Shown: positions 17,731 through 27,935, counted from the first letter of the stretch. The stretch is DNA of 64,000 nt from an uncultured Blastocatellia bacterium (GCA_946480785.1 CAMLLD010000018.1:1-64000), one strand, 5' to 3'. Translations and numbers: made by a program. The notes: a model not told the origin generated them from the sequence alone.

Positions 17731-18303
17731 TTGAGCAAAAACCCCTCTGACAACGTCACGAAACTCCTGATTGAACTGTCTAATGGCGATCGGGCCGCGG
17801 TTGATCTTTTACTACCTGTCATCTACGATGAACTGCGCAAACTGGCAGCTAATTATCTGCGACGTGAGCGTCCCGATCACACTTTGCAACCGACTGCGCT
17901 CGTTCACGAAGCTTACCTGCGTCTGGTCGACCAGACGCGCGTAAACTGGCAGAACCGCGCACACTTTTTCGGCGTCGCTGCCCAGATCATGCGCCGCCTG
18001 CTCGTGGATCACGCACGCAAACACAACGCAGAGAAACGCGGTCAGGATTTTAAGAAGCTCTCCCTGGATGAAAATATCGATCGCGCCGTCGAACGCAGCG
18101 CCGAGTTGATCGCGCTCGACGACGCGCTCAAGACTCTGGCTTCTTTCGATCAGCAAAAGGCTCGTATGGTTGAATTGCGTTACTTTGGCGGCCTGTCAAT
18201 CGAAGAGACAGCAGACGTGATGGGTGTCACTCCGACTACCATCAAACGTCATTGGCGGCTGGCCAAAGCCTGGCTTCATGGGGAAATGCAAAGAAATGTT
18301 TAG
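17731..18303 (+). CDS. ECF-type RNA polymerase sigma factor
   Basis: 190 residues. Sigma region 2 (about 20-90, with YDELRKLAANYLRRERPDHTLQPTALVHEAYLRL and the -10-reading AAQIMRRLLVDHARK) and region 4 (about 125-185, with the helix-turn-helix LSIEETADVMGVTPTTIKRHW) are clear. The TLQPTALVHEAYLRL phrase marks the group usually found beside large Ser/Thr kinases in Acidobacteria and Planctomycetes, and here such a kinase follows 73 bases later. I see no anti-sigma gene, so the kinase may control it. The start is a TTG at 17731 with AGGAGAG about 9 bases upstream. Confidence 0.92.
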   Translation: MSKNPSDNVTKLLIELSNGDRAAVDLLLPVIYDELRKLAANYLRRERPDHTLQPTALVHEAYLRLVDQTRVNWQNRAHFFGVAAQIMRRLLVDHARKHNAEKRGQDFKKLSLDENIDRAVERSAELIALDDALKTLASFDQQKARMVELRYFGGLSIEETADVMGVTPTTIKRHWRLAKAWLHGEMQRNV

Positions 18304-18376
18304 AGCACGCTGTCAGTCCAGCCGTTTCTGCATCTAACTGTCCTCTTTTTTATAGCGAATACAAGTCCAGTAAGAC

Positions 18377-21300
18377 ATGACCCCGGAACGCTGGCGACAA
18401 GTTGAAGAAATCTTTCAGGCTGCGGTCGAGCTCCTGCCCGAGGAGCGAGCCCGCTACGTTGCGCAGGTCTGCGCGAACGACACGACTTTGAAACGCGACG
18501 TCGAGTCGCTGCTCTCGCAACACGACAGCGCCGGCGAACTTTTGGATCAACCGTTCTACGGCGATACCGAGTTCAACGTGCTCGAGTCGTTTGTTGAAGA
18601 AGAAGATCCGATGATCGGGCGGCGTCTCGGTTCGTATCGCATCGAGCGCGAGATCGGCCGCGGCGGCATGGGCGCGGTCTACGAAGCTTCGCGCGCCGAC
18701 AACGAATTCAACAAGCGCGCGGCGATTAAGCTGGTGAAGCGCGGCATGGACACTGACTTCATCCTGCGCCGCTTCCGCAAAGAACGACAGATCCTCGCTG
18801 CACTCGATCACCCGCACATCGCCGGTTTGCTCGATGGCGGCACAACGGACGACGGCTTGCCTTACTTTGTGATGGAGTTCATCGAAGGCCAGCCGCTCTA
18901 CAGTTACTGCGACACGCACCAGCTCAACATCACCCAGCGTCTCAAACTCTTTCGCTCGATCTGCGACGCAGTCCACTACGCGCACCAGAAACAAGTCGTA
19001 CACCGCGACATCAAACCTTCAAACGTGCTCGTCACGTCCGAAGGCGTGCCCAAGCTGCTCGACTTCGGCATCGCGAAGTTACTCAACCCGCAGCTCGCCG
19101 GCGACATCACGCACGATCCGACCGCGACCGCGATGCGTTTGATGACGCCCGAGTACGCGTCGCCCGAACAAGTGCAGGGCGCGCCGACAACACCGAGCAC
19201 CGACGTCTATTCGCTCGGCGTGTTGTTGTATGAGCTGCTGACCGGGCACCGTCCGTACCGCCTCGTGAATCGCGCGCCGCACGAGATCGCGCGCGTCATC
19301 TGCGAAGAGTCGCCAACGCCGCCGAGCGTAATCATCACGCGCGCTGAAGATCTGTTGCCGAGTCTCTACACCGGCGACGAAACGACTACGCTCAAGCATC
19401 TCTACTCGACTCGCGGCGGCACGCTCGAAACGATTCGCCGCGCGCTCATCGGCGATCTCGACAACATCGTGATGCAGGCGCTGCGCAAAGAGCCCGAGTG
19501 GCGTTATCAAACCGCCGCCGAGCTGCGCGACGACATCACGCGCTATCTCGAAGGGCGTCCTGTTTCGGATCTGCCCGATCCGCCGCAGGCGTCAGCATTG
19601 TCGCGGCCCGACGCGTCGAGTGAAAACTCGCTCGCCGTGTTGCCGATGAAGTTGTTTGACATTAACAACCTCGAGACGAGTCCGGATTTTCTCGGCACGG
19701 GTTTGGCCGACGCTTTGATCACGCGCTTGAGCGCGATTCGGAGTTTCGTCGTGCGGCCGACGAGCAGCGTACTGCGTTACAGCGCCGATGCCGATCCGCT
19801 GCGTGCCGGTCGCGAGCTCGGCGTTGCGTTCGTGCTCGACGGCAGGATTCGCAAGTCGTCCGACCGGATCCGCGTGACGATTCAGTTGCTCAACGTGAAA
19901 GACGAGACGACCGCGTGGGCCGGACAGTTTGATGAACAGTTTACCGACGTACTCAATCTCGAAGACGTCATCTCGTCGCACGTCGCCGAAGCGATCCTGC
20001 CGCACCTGACGGTGGACCAACGGCTGCGACTCGCCAAACGCGGCACCGACAACCCGCAGGCGCACGAAGCTTATCTGCGCGGACGTTTTTACTGGAACAC
20101 GTTTACGGAAGAAGGCTTCGCGCGCGCGATCGTTTGTTATCAACAGGCGATTGCACTCGATCCGAAGTACGCGCTCGCTTACGCCGGTGTCGCTGCTTAT
20201 CACAACTGGCTGGGCGTGTTCAGCGTGATGCCGTTCGCGGAGTGTGCGGCTGCAGCGTACGAAGCAGCGGCCACGTCGATTGAACTCGATCCGAATCTCG
20301 CGGAAGGTCATACGGCGTTCGGCGAAGCAGTGCTCTTCCGCGACTTCGCCTGGGCCAGCGCCGAGCATCATCTCGTCCGCGCGATCGAGCTCGATCCGAA
20401 CTATTCCCCCGCACGGATCTGGTATGCGTTGCAACTCGCGATGGAAGGCCGCTTCAGTGAATCGCTGCGGCAGGCACACATCGCGCGCGACCTGGATCCG
20501 CTTGCTGTGATTTCCCGTTTCGCGGTGGTGTGGTGTTCGTATCACGCGCGCCGTTATGACGAGGCTTATCGCTTTGCGAACGCCACGCTCGAAAACGAGC
20601 CGCGCAATCTGATGATGCTCTACGCGCTGAGTTTCGTGCTCAGTCGTTTGGGCCGTCACGACGAAGCGATCGCAGCCGCAGAAAGAGGCGTGGAGTTACT
20701 CGGCAAAGCTTCGCACACGCTTGGCCGTCTCGGCGCTGCTTACGCCGTCGCAGGCAGACTCGAGGACGCGCAGAAAGTGCTCGATGAAATGGGCGAGCTC
20801 GCGGAGCGTCGCTACGTTTCGCCGTATCACCTCGCGCTCGTTTACTGCGCGCTCGATCGCCGCGAAGAATCGCTCGATCTGCTCGAGCGTGCGTACGACA
20901 CCGGCGACGCGAAGGTGCTTTGGTGCGGCGTCGATCCCGAGCTCGAGCCGCTGCACGGTCATCCACGTTACAACGATCTGTTGCGCCGCCTGGACCATCG
21001 TCTCGCTGCGTTGCCGCCGCTCGCCGGACAACTGCGCGAGGACCAGGAATCAATCGCCGTACTGCCGTTTCGCATTCTCAGTCCGCCGGGAGAAAACACA
21101 GGCGACGAGTATCTCGGCATCGGTTTAGCTGACGCGCTGATCACGCGTCTCAGCAACGTGCGCCGTCTCGTCGTGCGACCGACGAGCAGTGTGTTGCGCT
21201 ATCGCGGCGCGAACATCGACCCGCTCATCGCCGGCCGCGATCTCGGTATCGACTATGTTGTGGACGGCACGCTTCGTCGCGCCGGTGATCGACTGCGCGT

Positions 21301-23515
21301 CACGGCACAGCTTCTCAGTATCGCTGAAGGCGTTACGCGCTGGGCCGAACACTTCGATGAGGACTCGACGGACGTTTTACAGATCGAGGATTCAATCTCC
21401 GAGAAGGTCGCGACCGCGCTGTTGCCGCAGTTGACCGGCGACGAGCAACACCAACTTTCGAAACGCGGCACCGATAGTTCCGAAGCGTTCGAAGCTTACT
21501 TGCGCGGCCGTTACTACTGGAACTCTTACACCGAAACCGGTCTCGCGAAAGCACTCGACTCTTATCAACGCGCGATCAAACTCGATCCCGATTACGCGTT
21601 GGCCTACACCGGCATCGCCGATTACTACAACTGGCTCGGCGTCTTCGGTATCAAGCCGTTTGCCGAGTCGTCTGCGGCTGCGAAGCAGGCTGCGGCCAAA
21701 GCAGTAGAGCTCGACGCTGAGTCTGCTGAAGCTTATTCGGCGCTCGGCTTCGCGACTATTACACACGACTTCGACTGGGCGGTGGCCGAAGGCCTGCATC
21801 GTCGCGCCCTCGAAATCAATCCGAACTACGCGACCGCGCATCACTGGTACGCCTTTCATCTCGTGATGGAAGGACGCTTCGACGAAGGCATCGATCGGAT
21901 GCTGCGTACGCGCGAACTCGATCCGCTTTCACCGGGCGTGTTACAGGCACAGGGCTGGTGTTATTACCAGGCACGCCGATTTGACGAATCGATCGCGACC
22001 TTCCGCGCGGTGCTCGATGCGACGCCTGACTTTCCTTACGGGCTGGTCACCTACTCGTGGGTCCTGCGCCACACCGGCGCGGCCGATGAAGCAGTCAAAG
22101 CCGCGGAGAAGGCGCTCGATCTTTCCGGCGGCGGACAGCTTTACATCGCCGCGCTGGGCGCCGCCTACGCCGCGGCGGGACGACAACAGGACGCACGCGC
22201 GGTGCTCGAGCGCCTCGACGAGATGATGGTCCATGGTTACGTCTCGCCGTATCAACGCGCGTTGATTCACCTGCACCTTGGGGAACGTGAACGCGCGCTC
22301 GAGTTGCTGCAGGAAGCGCACGCGATTCGCGATGCATGGATTGTTTGGCTCGGCGTCGAACCGCAGTGGGATCCTTTGCGCGGTGAACCGGAGTTTGAAG
22401 AAATACTCCAGGACCTGCGGCATCCGATATTGACGCGCAAGTCGACCCTCGCGACGGCCGCGGTGGGATCTCCGCAAAGACGAAAACGAAGCGAGCACAT
22501 TCCGCCCGTCACGATGCAGATCCTCAGTCCTGCGCCCGACACGAAAGCGGGTGAGAATGAGGAGGCGCGCCAGCTCTACACTGCCGGCCGTTATTACTCG
22601 ACGCGCAGGACCGCGGAAGGTTTGCGCCAGGCGATCGAACGTTTGGAACGCGCGGTGGAGCTCGATCCGCAGTTTGCGATCGCGCACGCCGAGTTGGCTG
22701 ACTGTTACGCGTTGCTGAACTGGTACGTCGAGCCGCCGCCGGCTGGCGCCTGGGAGCTCGCGAAGGCTTCGGCAACGCGCGCCGTCCGGGCCGATCCCGA
22801 TTTGGCCGAAGCACACGCGTCACTCGGCTTCGTCAGGCTGCACTACGATCGCGACTGGATCGACGCCGAACGCGAACTGCGCAAAGCGATTCAGTTGAAG
22901 CCGACTAACCAGGTGGCCCATCGCTGGTACGCTTACAGTTTGTCCGCCATGGGCCGGCACGATGAGGCTTACGCGGAGATCGAACGCGCGCGGCAGATCA
23001 CGCCGCAGTCGGCGGTGATCGCGACCGCGGTGGCGAACGTCTTGTTTCTTGCAGGCAAGTTTGATGAAGCGATCGTGCAGTGTAAGAAGTCGCTCGAACA
23101 GGATCCGGGCGCGGTCGCGGCGCACACGGTTTTGCGTTGGGCCTACGAATTGAAAGGCATGGATTCGGAAGCCCTGGCCGCGTTCGAACAAGAGCGCAGT
23201 TTTGCCGGTGACACGCCGACCACACACGCGAAGCGCGCGCACGTGCTAGCGGCGATCGGCAAACGCGACGAAGCGCGCGCGATTCTCGAAGAGATCATCG
23301 CGAAGCGCAGTCAGAACTGGGTCACCGCTTACGAGATCGCGATCATCTACACGTGGCTCGACGACTTCGACAACGCGTTTCGCTGGCTTGCCCAGGCCGA
23401 ACGCGAGCATGCAGTCGGTTTCACCTTTGTGCGCGTCGATCCACACCTCGCCAAGCTCCGCTCCGATCCACGCTTTATCGATCTCCTGCGCGAAACGGAG
23501 AAGACGATTCCTTGA
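18377..23515 (+). CDS. Ser/Thr protein kinase fused to duplicated TolB-like/TPR modules
   Basis: 1712 residues, with no signal peptide or membrane segment. A short N-terminal domain (1-60, MTPERWRQVEEIFQAAVELLPEER) typical of ECF-linked kinases is followed by a kinase domain (about 87-390): GRGGMGAVY loop (94-102), Lys118, Glu136, catalytic Asp211 (HRDIKPSN) and DFG Asp229. Then come a FlgO/TolB-like domain (about 415-540) with TPRs to 850, a second TolB-like domain (about 885-1010) with TPRs to 1350, and a third TPR block (about 1410-1712). The two TolB-TPR modules are clear duplicates. All kinase catalytic residues are present. Its stop overlaps the next start (TTGA). Confidence 0.93.
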   Translation: MTPERWRQVEEIFQAAVELLPEERARYVAQVCANDTTLKRDVESLLSQHDSAGELLDQPFYGDTEFNVLESFVEEEDPMIGRRLGSYRIEREIGRGGMGAVYEASRADNEFNKRAAIKLVKRGMDTDFILRRFRKERQILAALDHPHIAGLLDGGTTDDGLPYFVMEFIEGQPLYSYCDTHQLNITQRLKLFRSICDAVHYAHQKQVVHRDIKPSNVLVTSEGVPKLLDFGIAKLLNPQLAGDITHDPTATAMRLMTPEYASPEQVQGAPTTPSTDVYSLGVLLYELLTGHRPYRLVNRAPHEIARVICEESPTPPSVIITRAEDLLPSLYTGDETTTLKHLYSTRGGTLETIRRALIGDLDNIVMQALRKEPEWRYQTAAELRDDITRYLEGRPVSDLPDPPQASALSRPDASSENSLAVLPMKLFDINNLETSPDFLGTGLADALITRLSAIRSFVVRPTSSVLRYSADADPLRAGRELGVAFVLDGRIRKSSDRIRVTIQLLNVKDETTAWAGQFDEQFTDVLNLEDVISSHVAEAILPHLTVDQRLRLAKRGTDNPQAHEAYLRGRFYWNTFTEEGFARAIVCYQQAIALDPKYALAYAGVAAYHNWLGVFSVMPFAECAAAAYEAAATSIELDPNLAEGHTAFGEAVLFRDFAWASAEHHLVRAIELDPNYSPARIWYALQLAMEGRFSESLRQAHIARDLDPLAVISRFAVVWCSYHARRYDEAYRFANATLENEPRNLMMLYALSFVLSRLGRHDEAIAAAERGVELLGKASHTLGRLGAAYAVAGRLEDAQKVLDEMGELAERRYVSPYHLALVYCALDRREESLDLLERAYDTGDAKVLWCGVDPELEPLHGHPRYNDLLRRLDHRLAALPPLAGQLREDQESIAVLPFRILSPPGENTGDEYLGIGLADALITRLSNVRRLVVRPTSSVLRYRGANIDPLIAGRDLGIDYVVDGTLRRAGDRLRVTAQLLSIAEGVTRWAEHFDEDSTDVLQIEDSISEKVATALLPQLTGDEQHQLSKRGTDSSEAFEAYLRGRYYWNSYTETGLAKALDSYQRAIKLDPDYALAYTGIADYYNWLGVFGIKPFAESSAAAKQAAAKAVELDAESAEAYSALGFATITHDFDWAVAEGLHRRALEINPNYATAHHWYAFHLVMEGRFDEGIDRMLRTRELDPLSPGVLQAQGWCYYQARRFDESIATFRAVLDATPDFPYGLVTYSWVLRHTGAADEAVKAAEKALDLSGGGQLYIAALGAAYAAAGRQQDARAVLERLDEMMVHGYVSPYQRALIHLHLGERERALELLQEAHAIRDAWIVWLGVEPQWDPLRGEPEFEEILQDLRHPILTRKSTLATAAVGSPQRRKRSEHIPPVTMQILSPAPDTKAGENEEARQLYTAGRYYSTRRTAEGLRQAIERLERAVELDPQFAIAHAELADCYALLNWYVEPPPAGAWELAKASATRAVRADPDLAEAHASLGFVRLHYDRDWIDAERELRKAIQLKPTNQVAHRWYAYSLSAMGRHDEAYAEIERARQITPQSAVIATAVANVLFLAGKFDEAIVQCKKSLEQDPGAVAAHTVLRWAYELKGMDSEALAAFEQERSFAGDTPTTHAKRAHVLAAIGKRDEARAILEEIIAKRSQNWVTAYEIAIIYTWLDDFDNAFRWLAQAEREHAVGFTFVRVDPHLAKLRSDPRFIDLLRETEKTIP

Positions 23516-24564
23516 CGCCGAAAGAAACGCTCGATGCCTGGGTGCGCGAAGTCGTGCAATGGCATTTCAATCCTGACACCGGTTGTCCCTTCTGGCTGGA
23601 GTTTGCGAAGAACTTGTCGTGGGATCCGCGCGAAGAGATCCGCGGTTACGACGATCTCTCGCGCTTCGGTTTCTTTCAGGACGAGTGGCTGCGTGGTGGA
23701 CCAGTGCGGCGTTGGGTGCCGAAGGGTCTGGCGCATCGTCCGGTCTACACGTTTGAAACGGGCGGCAGCACGGGCGTGCCGAAGTCGCGCATCAACATCG
23801 ACGACTTTCGCATCGACTACGAAGCGTTCAGCGACACGTTGCCGGAAGAGTTTTTTCCGCGCGGCGCCGATTGGCTGTCGCTTGGTCCAACGGGTCCGCG
23901 GCGTTTGCGTTTGGCTGTCGAACATCTCGCGCAACATCGCGGGGGGATCTGTTTTATGGTTGATCTCGATCCGCGCTGGGTGATCAAGCTGCTGAAGATG
24001 GGCCAGCCGAAACAGGCCGAACAGTACAAGCAGCACGTTGTCGAGCAGGGACTCACGCTGCTGCGCGCGCACGACAACATTCGTTGTCTCTTCACGACGC
24101 CCAAATTACTGGAGGCCCTCTGCGAAAAGATCTCGCTCAAAAAAGCCGGCATCACGGGCGTGTTTTGCGGCGGCACCGAGATGACGCCACAGTTTCATCG
24201 CTTCGCGGTGGAAGAACTGCTCGAGGGCGCGTATTTCGCGCCGACTTACGGAAACACATTGATGGGTCTGGCCGTACATAAGCCGAGAGTTCCCGAAGAC
24301 AATTACGCGATCATTTATTATCCGCCGCTGCCGCGCGCGATGGTGGAGGTGGTCGATCCGGATGATCCGGAGCGCGTGGTTGATTATGGTGAGACTGGTC
24401 GCGTGCGGTTGACGACGTTGACGAAAGAGTTTTTCATGCCGCGTTTTCTGGAGCGTGACGAAGCCGAGCGCGAACCGCCGTGCGAGCAGTATCCATGGGA
24501 CGGCGTGCGCAACGTGCGGCCGTTCTCGAAGCTGCAAGCGAACGTTGTTGAGGGTGTGTATTGA
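23512..24564 (+). CDS. EhpF/LuxE-like acyl-adenylating enzyme (short ANL family)
   Basis: 350 residues from a TTG at 23512 that overlaps the kinase stop as TTGA. The ATP-binding loop is TGGSTGVPKS (83-92), and a later YGNT phrase in FAPTYGNTLMGLAV fits the adenylate-binding A5 motif. The protein lacks the C-terminal lysine-bearing domain of full-size ANL ligases. That short form is known in EhpF, which with the dehydrogenase EhpG acts on griseoluteic acid in phenazine biosynthesis, and in LuxE-type enzymes. Inference: it activates a carboxylic acid that the next gene reduces to an aldehyde. The substrate is not deducible. A longer reading from 23353 is not needed and lies inside the kinase gene. 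Confidence 0.75.
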   Translation: MTPKETLDAWVREVVQWHFNPDTGCPFWLEFAKNLSWDPREEIRGYDDLSRFGFFQDEWLRGGPVRRWVPKGLAHRPVYTFETGGSTGVPKSRINIDDFRIDYEAFSDTLPEEFFPRGADWLSLGPTGPRRLRLAVEHLAQHRGGICFMVDLDPRWVIKLLKMGQPKQAEQYKQHVVEQGLTLLRAHDNIRCLFTTPKLLEALCEKISLKKAGITGVFCGGTEMTPQFHRFAVEELLEGAYFAPTYGNTLMGLAVHKPRVPEDNYAIIYYPPLPRAMVEVVDPDDPERVVDYGETGRVRLTTLTKEFFMPRFLERDEAEREPPCEQYPWDGVRNVRPFSKLQANVVEGVY

Positions 24565-25958
24565 TCCAGCTACCAATACTTCGACAGGGCGTGCCCTATT
24601 ACAGCCTGGACGTCGCGCGCGTGGCGCACCACCGCACGCGTGAACCGTTTGTCGAAGTCAGTCAGGCCAATCCGGGTTTGATCCGTCGCGACCTCAGCAA
24701 GCAGTCCATTCCGAGATCCCTGCTAAACAAATTCACGACGCGCGAACTCGTCGACATCTGCACGCGCGCCGCTGAGTATTTTGTTGAAGACGCGGACGAC
24801 TACATCGCGCAAGTTTCCGCCACGACCGGTCTGCCTTACGTCCTGGCCCAACGCAACATGCTCAAGATCAAGAGCATGCTCGCCAGCATGGAAAGCGTGC
24901 TCAACGGCCTGACGCGCGGCATCGACTGGACTATCCTCGATCGCGGCTTTGGGCAGTTCGAAGGACACACGCTCAGCTTCTACCCGCGCACGCAATCGCT
25001 CGGCGCAGTGTTGCCAAACAACTCGCCCGGCGTGCACTCGCTCTGGATTCCCGCGTTTGCTTTACGCATTCCGCTCGTGCTGAAACCCGGCAGCGCCGAA
25101 CCCTGGACGCCTTATCGAATCATCCAGTCGCTGATCAAAGCCGGCGCGCCGCCGGAGGCTTTCAGTTTCTATCCGGCCGACCACGCGGGTGCGAGCGAGA
25201 TCCTACGCAACTGCGGCCGCTCGCTGCTCTTCGGCGACAGCTCCACCACTTCGATTTGGGCCAACGATCCGCGGATCGAGATTCACGGTCCGGGTTACAG
25301 CAAAGTGATTATCGGCGAGGATTGCGTAGACGAGTGGGAGCAGTATCTCGACGTGATCGTCGCTTCGATCGCCGACAACGGCGGCCGCTCGTGTGTGAAC
25401 GCTTCGGCGGTTTGGACGCCGCGCCACGCCGACGCCATCAGCGAAGCACTCGCCGCGCGACTTGCGCAGATCGTTCCGCGCGCGGCTGAAGATCCGCAAG
25501 CGCAACTCGCGCCATTCGTCGATCCGCAGATCGCTGCGCGCATCAACACGATCATCGAACAGGGCTTACTCGAACCCGGCGCGCGCGACGTAACCGCCGA
25601 GCACCGTCAGACCGAACGCCTCGTAACCTGGAACAACTGCACCTATCTGCTGCCAACGATCATCTTCTGTGAAAGCGTCGAGCACCCGCTCGCGAACAAA
25701 GAGTTTCTCTTTCCGTTTGCGAGCGTGATCGACGTTCCGCAGGATCAGATCATCTCGCAACTCAGTCCGAGCCTCGTCGTCACTGCGATCACGAAAGACC
25801 CGCAGTTCATCCAGGCACTCGTCAACTCGCCGCACATCGATCGTCTCAACGTTGGCCCACTCGCCACAAACCAGGTGAGCTGGGACCAGCCGCACGAAGG
25901 CAATCTCTTCGAACATCTCTACGGGCGGCGCGCGTTTCAACACGCCATCGCCGTTTGA
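24561..25958 (+). CDS. Aldehyde dehydrogenase-family acyl reductase (EhpG/LuxC-like)
   Basis: 465 residues. The ALDH fold shows in NNSPGVHSLWIPAFALRIPLVLKPGS (about 153-178), with Lys175 for the cofactor, and in the catalytic Cys278 of NGGRSCVNAS. Glu of the usual general-base ELGG motif is not obvious, which fits acyl-reducing members better than aldehyde oxidisers. The start is a TTG at 24561 overlapping the previous stop as TTGA, so it is coupled to the adenylating enzyme. Together the two would reduce an acid to an aldehyde with ATP and NAD(P)H. That reaction is inferred from the EhpF/EhpG pairing, not read from sequence. Confidence 0.8.
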   Translation: MIQLPILRQGVPYYSLDVARVAHHRTREPFVEVSQANPGLIRRDLSKQSIPRSLLNKFTTRELVDICTRAAEYFVEDADDYIAQVSATTGLPYVLAQRNMLKIKSMLASMESVLNGLTRGIDWTILDRGFGQFEGHTLSFYPRTQSLGAVLPNNSPGVHSLWIPAFALRIPLVLKPGSAEPWTPYRIIQSLIKAGAPPEAFSFYPADHAGASEILRNCGRSLLFGDSSTTSIWANDPRIEIHGPGYSKVIIGEDCVDEWEQYLDVIVASIADNGGRSCVNASAVWTPRHADAISEALAARLAQIVPRAAEDPQAQLAPFVDPQIAARINTIIEQGLLEPGARDVTAEHRQTERLVTWNNCTYLLPTIIFCESVEHPLANKEFLFPFASVIDVPQDQIISQLSPSLVVTAITKDPQFIQALVNSPHIDRLNVGPLATNQVSWDQPHEGNLFEHLYGRRAFQHAIAV

Positions 25959-25969
25959 GGTACTCGCGC

Positions 25970-27277
25970 GTGCGCATTCTTTATCTCACAGGCGGCGCCG
26001 GGCGAATGTATTGCGGCAGTTGCCTGCGCGACAACGCGATGGCCACCGAGCTGCTCGCGCGCGGTCACGACGTGCTTCTGTTGCCCGTCTACACACCAAC
26101 TTTCACTGACGAACCAAACGTCAGCCGCGATCACGTCGTGCTCGGCGGCATCAGCGCTTACCTCGAACAGTACGTTCCCTTCTTTCGCAAGACGCCGCGC
26201 TGGCTCGATCGTCTGTGGGACTCCACCGCAGTGCTGAGTCTCGCGTCGCGCAAGTCGCTCTCGACGAACCCGAAGATGCTCGGCGAGATGACGGTGTCGG
26301 TCTTGAAAGGCGAAGACGGCTTCCAGCGCAAAGAGATTGACAAGCTGATCGACTGGTTGAAAACCGAGTCGCTGCCGGACGTGATCAATTTGCCTTACAC
26401 GCTTTTGATCGGGCTCGCCGCCCCTTTAAAAGAAGCGCTCGACCGCCCCGTTCTCTGCACGCTGCAAGGCGAAGATCTCTTTCTCGACGGACTGCAGGAA
26501 CCGTGGCGCACCGAGGCTCTCGATCTGATCCGCAAACAAGTGGACCACGTCGATTCGTTCTTGTCTGTGAGCGAATACTACGCGGAGTTCATGCCGCGCT
26601 ATCTCGGCATTCCACGAAACAAGATCCAAACGGTGCCGCTCGGTATTAACCCAACCGGTTTCGAGATGCGAGACGAAAGTGGGATACGTCCGTTCACGGT
26701 AGGTTTTTTGGCCCGTGTCGCGCCGGAAAAAGGGCTGCACGTTTTGGCGGAAGCGTATCGGCTGTTGCGTCACTCCGGCGAGCTGCCGCAAGCGCGGCTG
26801 GAAGTGGCCGGTTACATGGCGGCGGATTGCAAACCGTACCTCAACAAGATCGAAGCCGACTTGAGAAAGGCAAAACTCGGCGATGAGTTTCACTATCGCG
26901 GCGTACTCGATCGCGCGGAGAAGATCGCGTTCCTGCGCCAGCTCGACGTGATGTCGATTCCCGCGACGTACGACGAACCGAAAGGCGTTTCGCTGCTCGA
27001 AGCGATGGCTTGCGGCGTGCCGGTGGTCCAACCACGTCGCGGCGGGTTTACCGAGATCGTCGAAAAGACGGGCGGCGGTTTGCTGGTCCAACCAGACGAC
27101 CCGCGCGCACTCGCTGACGGCATTCTCGAGATCTATCGCAACAAGCAACTCGCGGCGGACTTGGGCGCGAAAGGTTTTCGCGGCTTGCGCGAGCAATACA
27201 CGTCCGCACACATGGCCGACAAACTTCTACAAGCTTACGAATCGGTGCTGCCCCTCGCGGAGAACAAGGTTGCTTAA
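25970..27277 (+). CDS. GT4-family glycosyltransferase
   Basis: 435 residues from a GTG at 25970 (MRILYLTGGAGRMYCGSC); GAGG lies about 8 bases before it. An alternative TTG at 25955 would overlap the previous stop. The GT-B fold shows in the N-terminal glycine-rich loop, and in the C-terminal half as GFLARVAPEKGLHVLAEAY, PATYDEPKGVSLLEAMACGVPVV with the E-x7-E type sugar-nucleotide site, and GGGLLVQPDDPRALADGI. It would transfer a sugar from a nucleotide donor to a lipid or small molecule. No membrane segment. Donor and acceptor are unknown; the neighbours suggest the product is exported. Confidence 0.9.
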   Translation: MRILYLTGGAGRMYCGSCLRDNAMATELLARGHDVLLLPVYTPTFTDEPNVSRDHVVLGGISAYLEQYVPFFRKTPRWLDRLWDSTAVLSLASRKSLSTNPKMLGEMTVSVLKGEDGFQRKEIDKLIDWLKTESLPDVINLPYTLLIGLAAPLKEALDRPVLCTLQGEDLFLDGLQEPWRTEALDLIRKQVDHVDSFLSVSEYYAEFMPRYLGIPRNKIQTVPLGINPTGFEMRDESGIRPFTVGFLARVAPEKGLHVLAEAYRLLRHSGELPQARLEVAGYMAADCKPYLNKIEADLRKAKLGDEFHYRGVLDRAEKIAFLRQLDVMSIPATYDEPKGVSLLEAMACGVPVVQPRRGGFTEIVEKTGGGLLVQPDDPRALADGILEIYRNKQLAADLGAKGFRGLREQYTSAHMADKLLQAYESVLPLAENKVA

Positions 27278-27935
27278 AGCCGAGCACATCTCGAAGGACT
27301 ATCCGACGCCCGCTGGCCCACTCAGCATCGTGAGCGACGTTTCGCTCGAGCTGCCGCCGGGCTCCGCGGTTTCGATCATGGGGCCATCGGGCAGCGGCAA
27401 GAGCACGTTGCTCTACATGCTCGGCGCGCTCGAGCCGCCGACCAGCGGCACGGTCACGCTCGACGGCGAAAATCCGTTCGTGCTCGACGCGAAAAAACTC
27501 GCCGCGTTTCGCAATCAACGCATCGGTTTCGTCTTTCAGGATCATTGCCTGTTGCCGCAGTGCTCAGTGATCGAAAACGTTCTGACTCCCACGCTTGTGT
27601 CTTCGCTTAACGGCGCCCTCGACGAACGCGCGCGCGATCTGTTGGATCAAGTCGGCCTCGCCGGGCGAATTAATCATCTGCCATCGCAACTCTCCGGCGG
27701 CGAGAAGCAGCGCGTCGCACTCGCGCGCGCGTTGATCATGAAACCGCGTCTTCTTCTATGTGACGAGCCGACCGGCAATCTCGATCAAAAGTCGGCGGAA
27801 GTCGTCGCCGATATGTTGCTCGACATTCACGCGCAGGCAAACACGATCCTCATTGTCGTGACGCACAGCGCGGACCTTGCGGCCCGCTTTCCGCAACGCT
27901 TCGAACTTCGCAACCAACATCTCGAGCCGGCGTGA
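27270..27935 (+). CDS. ABC transporter ATPase (LolD/MacB type)
   Basis: 221 residues. Walker A is GPSGSGKST (38-46), the signature is LSGGEKQ (141-147), Walker B is [12 protein letters not shown] with Glu166, and the switch histidine is His199. The order and length match the LolD/FtsE/MacB group that pairs with FtsX-like permeases. The start is a TTG at 27270 preceded by GGAGAACAAGG and overlapping the glycosyltransferase end. It powers the permease encoded directly after it. Confidence 0.95.
   Translation: MLKAEHISKDYPTPAGPLSIVSDVSLELPPGSAVSIMGPSGSGKSTLLYMLGALEPPTSGTVTLDGENPFVLDAKKLAAFRNQRIGFVFQDHCLLPQCSVIENVLTPTLVSSLNGALDERARDLLDQVGLAGRINHLPSQLSGGEKQRVALARALIMKPRLLLCDEPTGNLDQKSAEVVADMLLDIHAQANTILIVVTHSADLAARFPQRFELRNQHLEPA

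Noticed and set aside
23353..23511. A longer start for the EhpF-like gene.
   Set aside because: The added 53 residues are Arg-rich and lie inside the conserved TPR end of the kinase gene; the coupled TTG at 23512 fits better.
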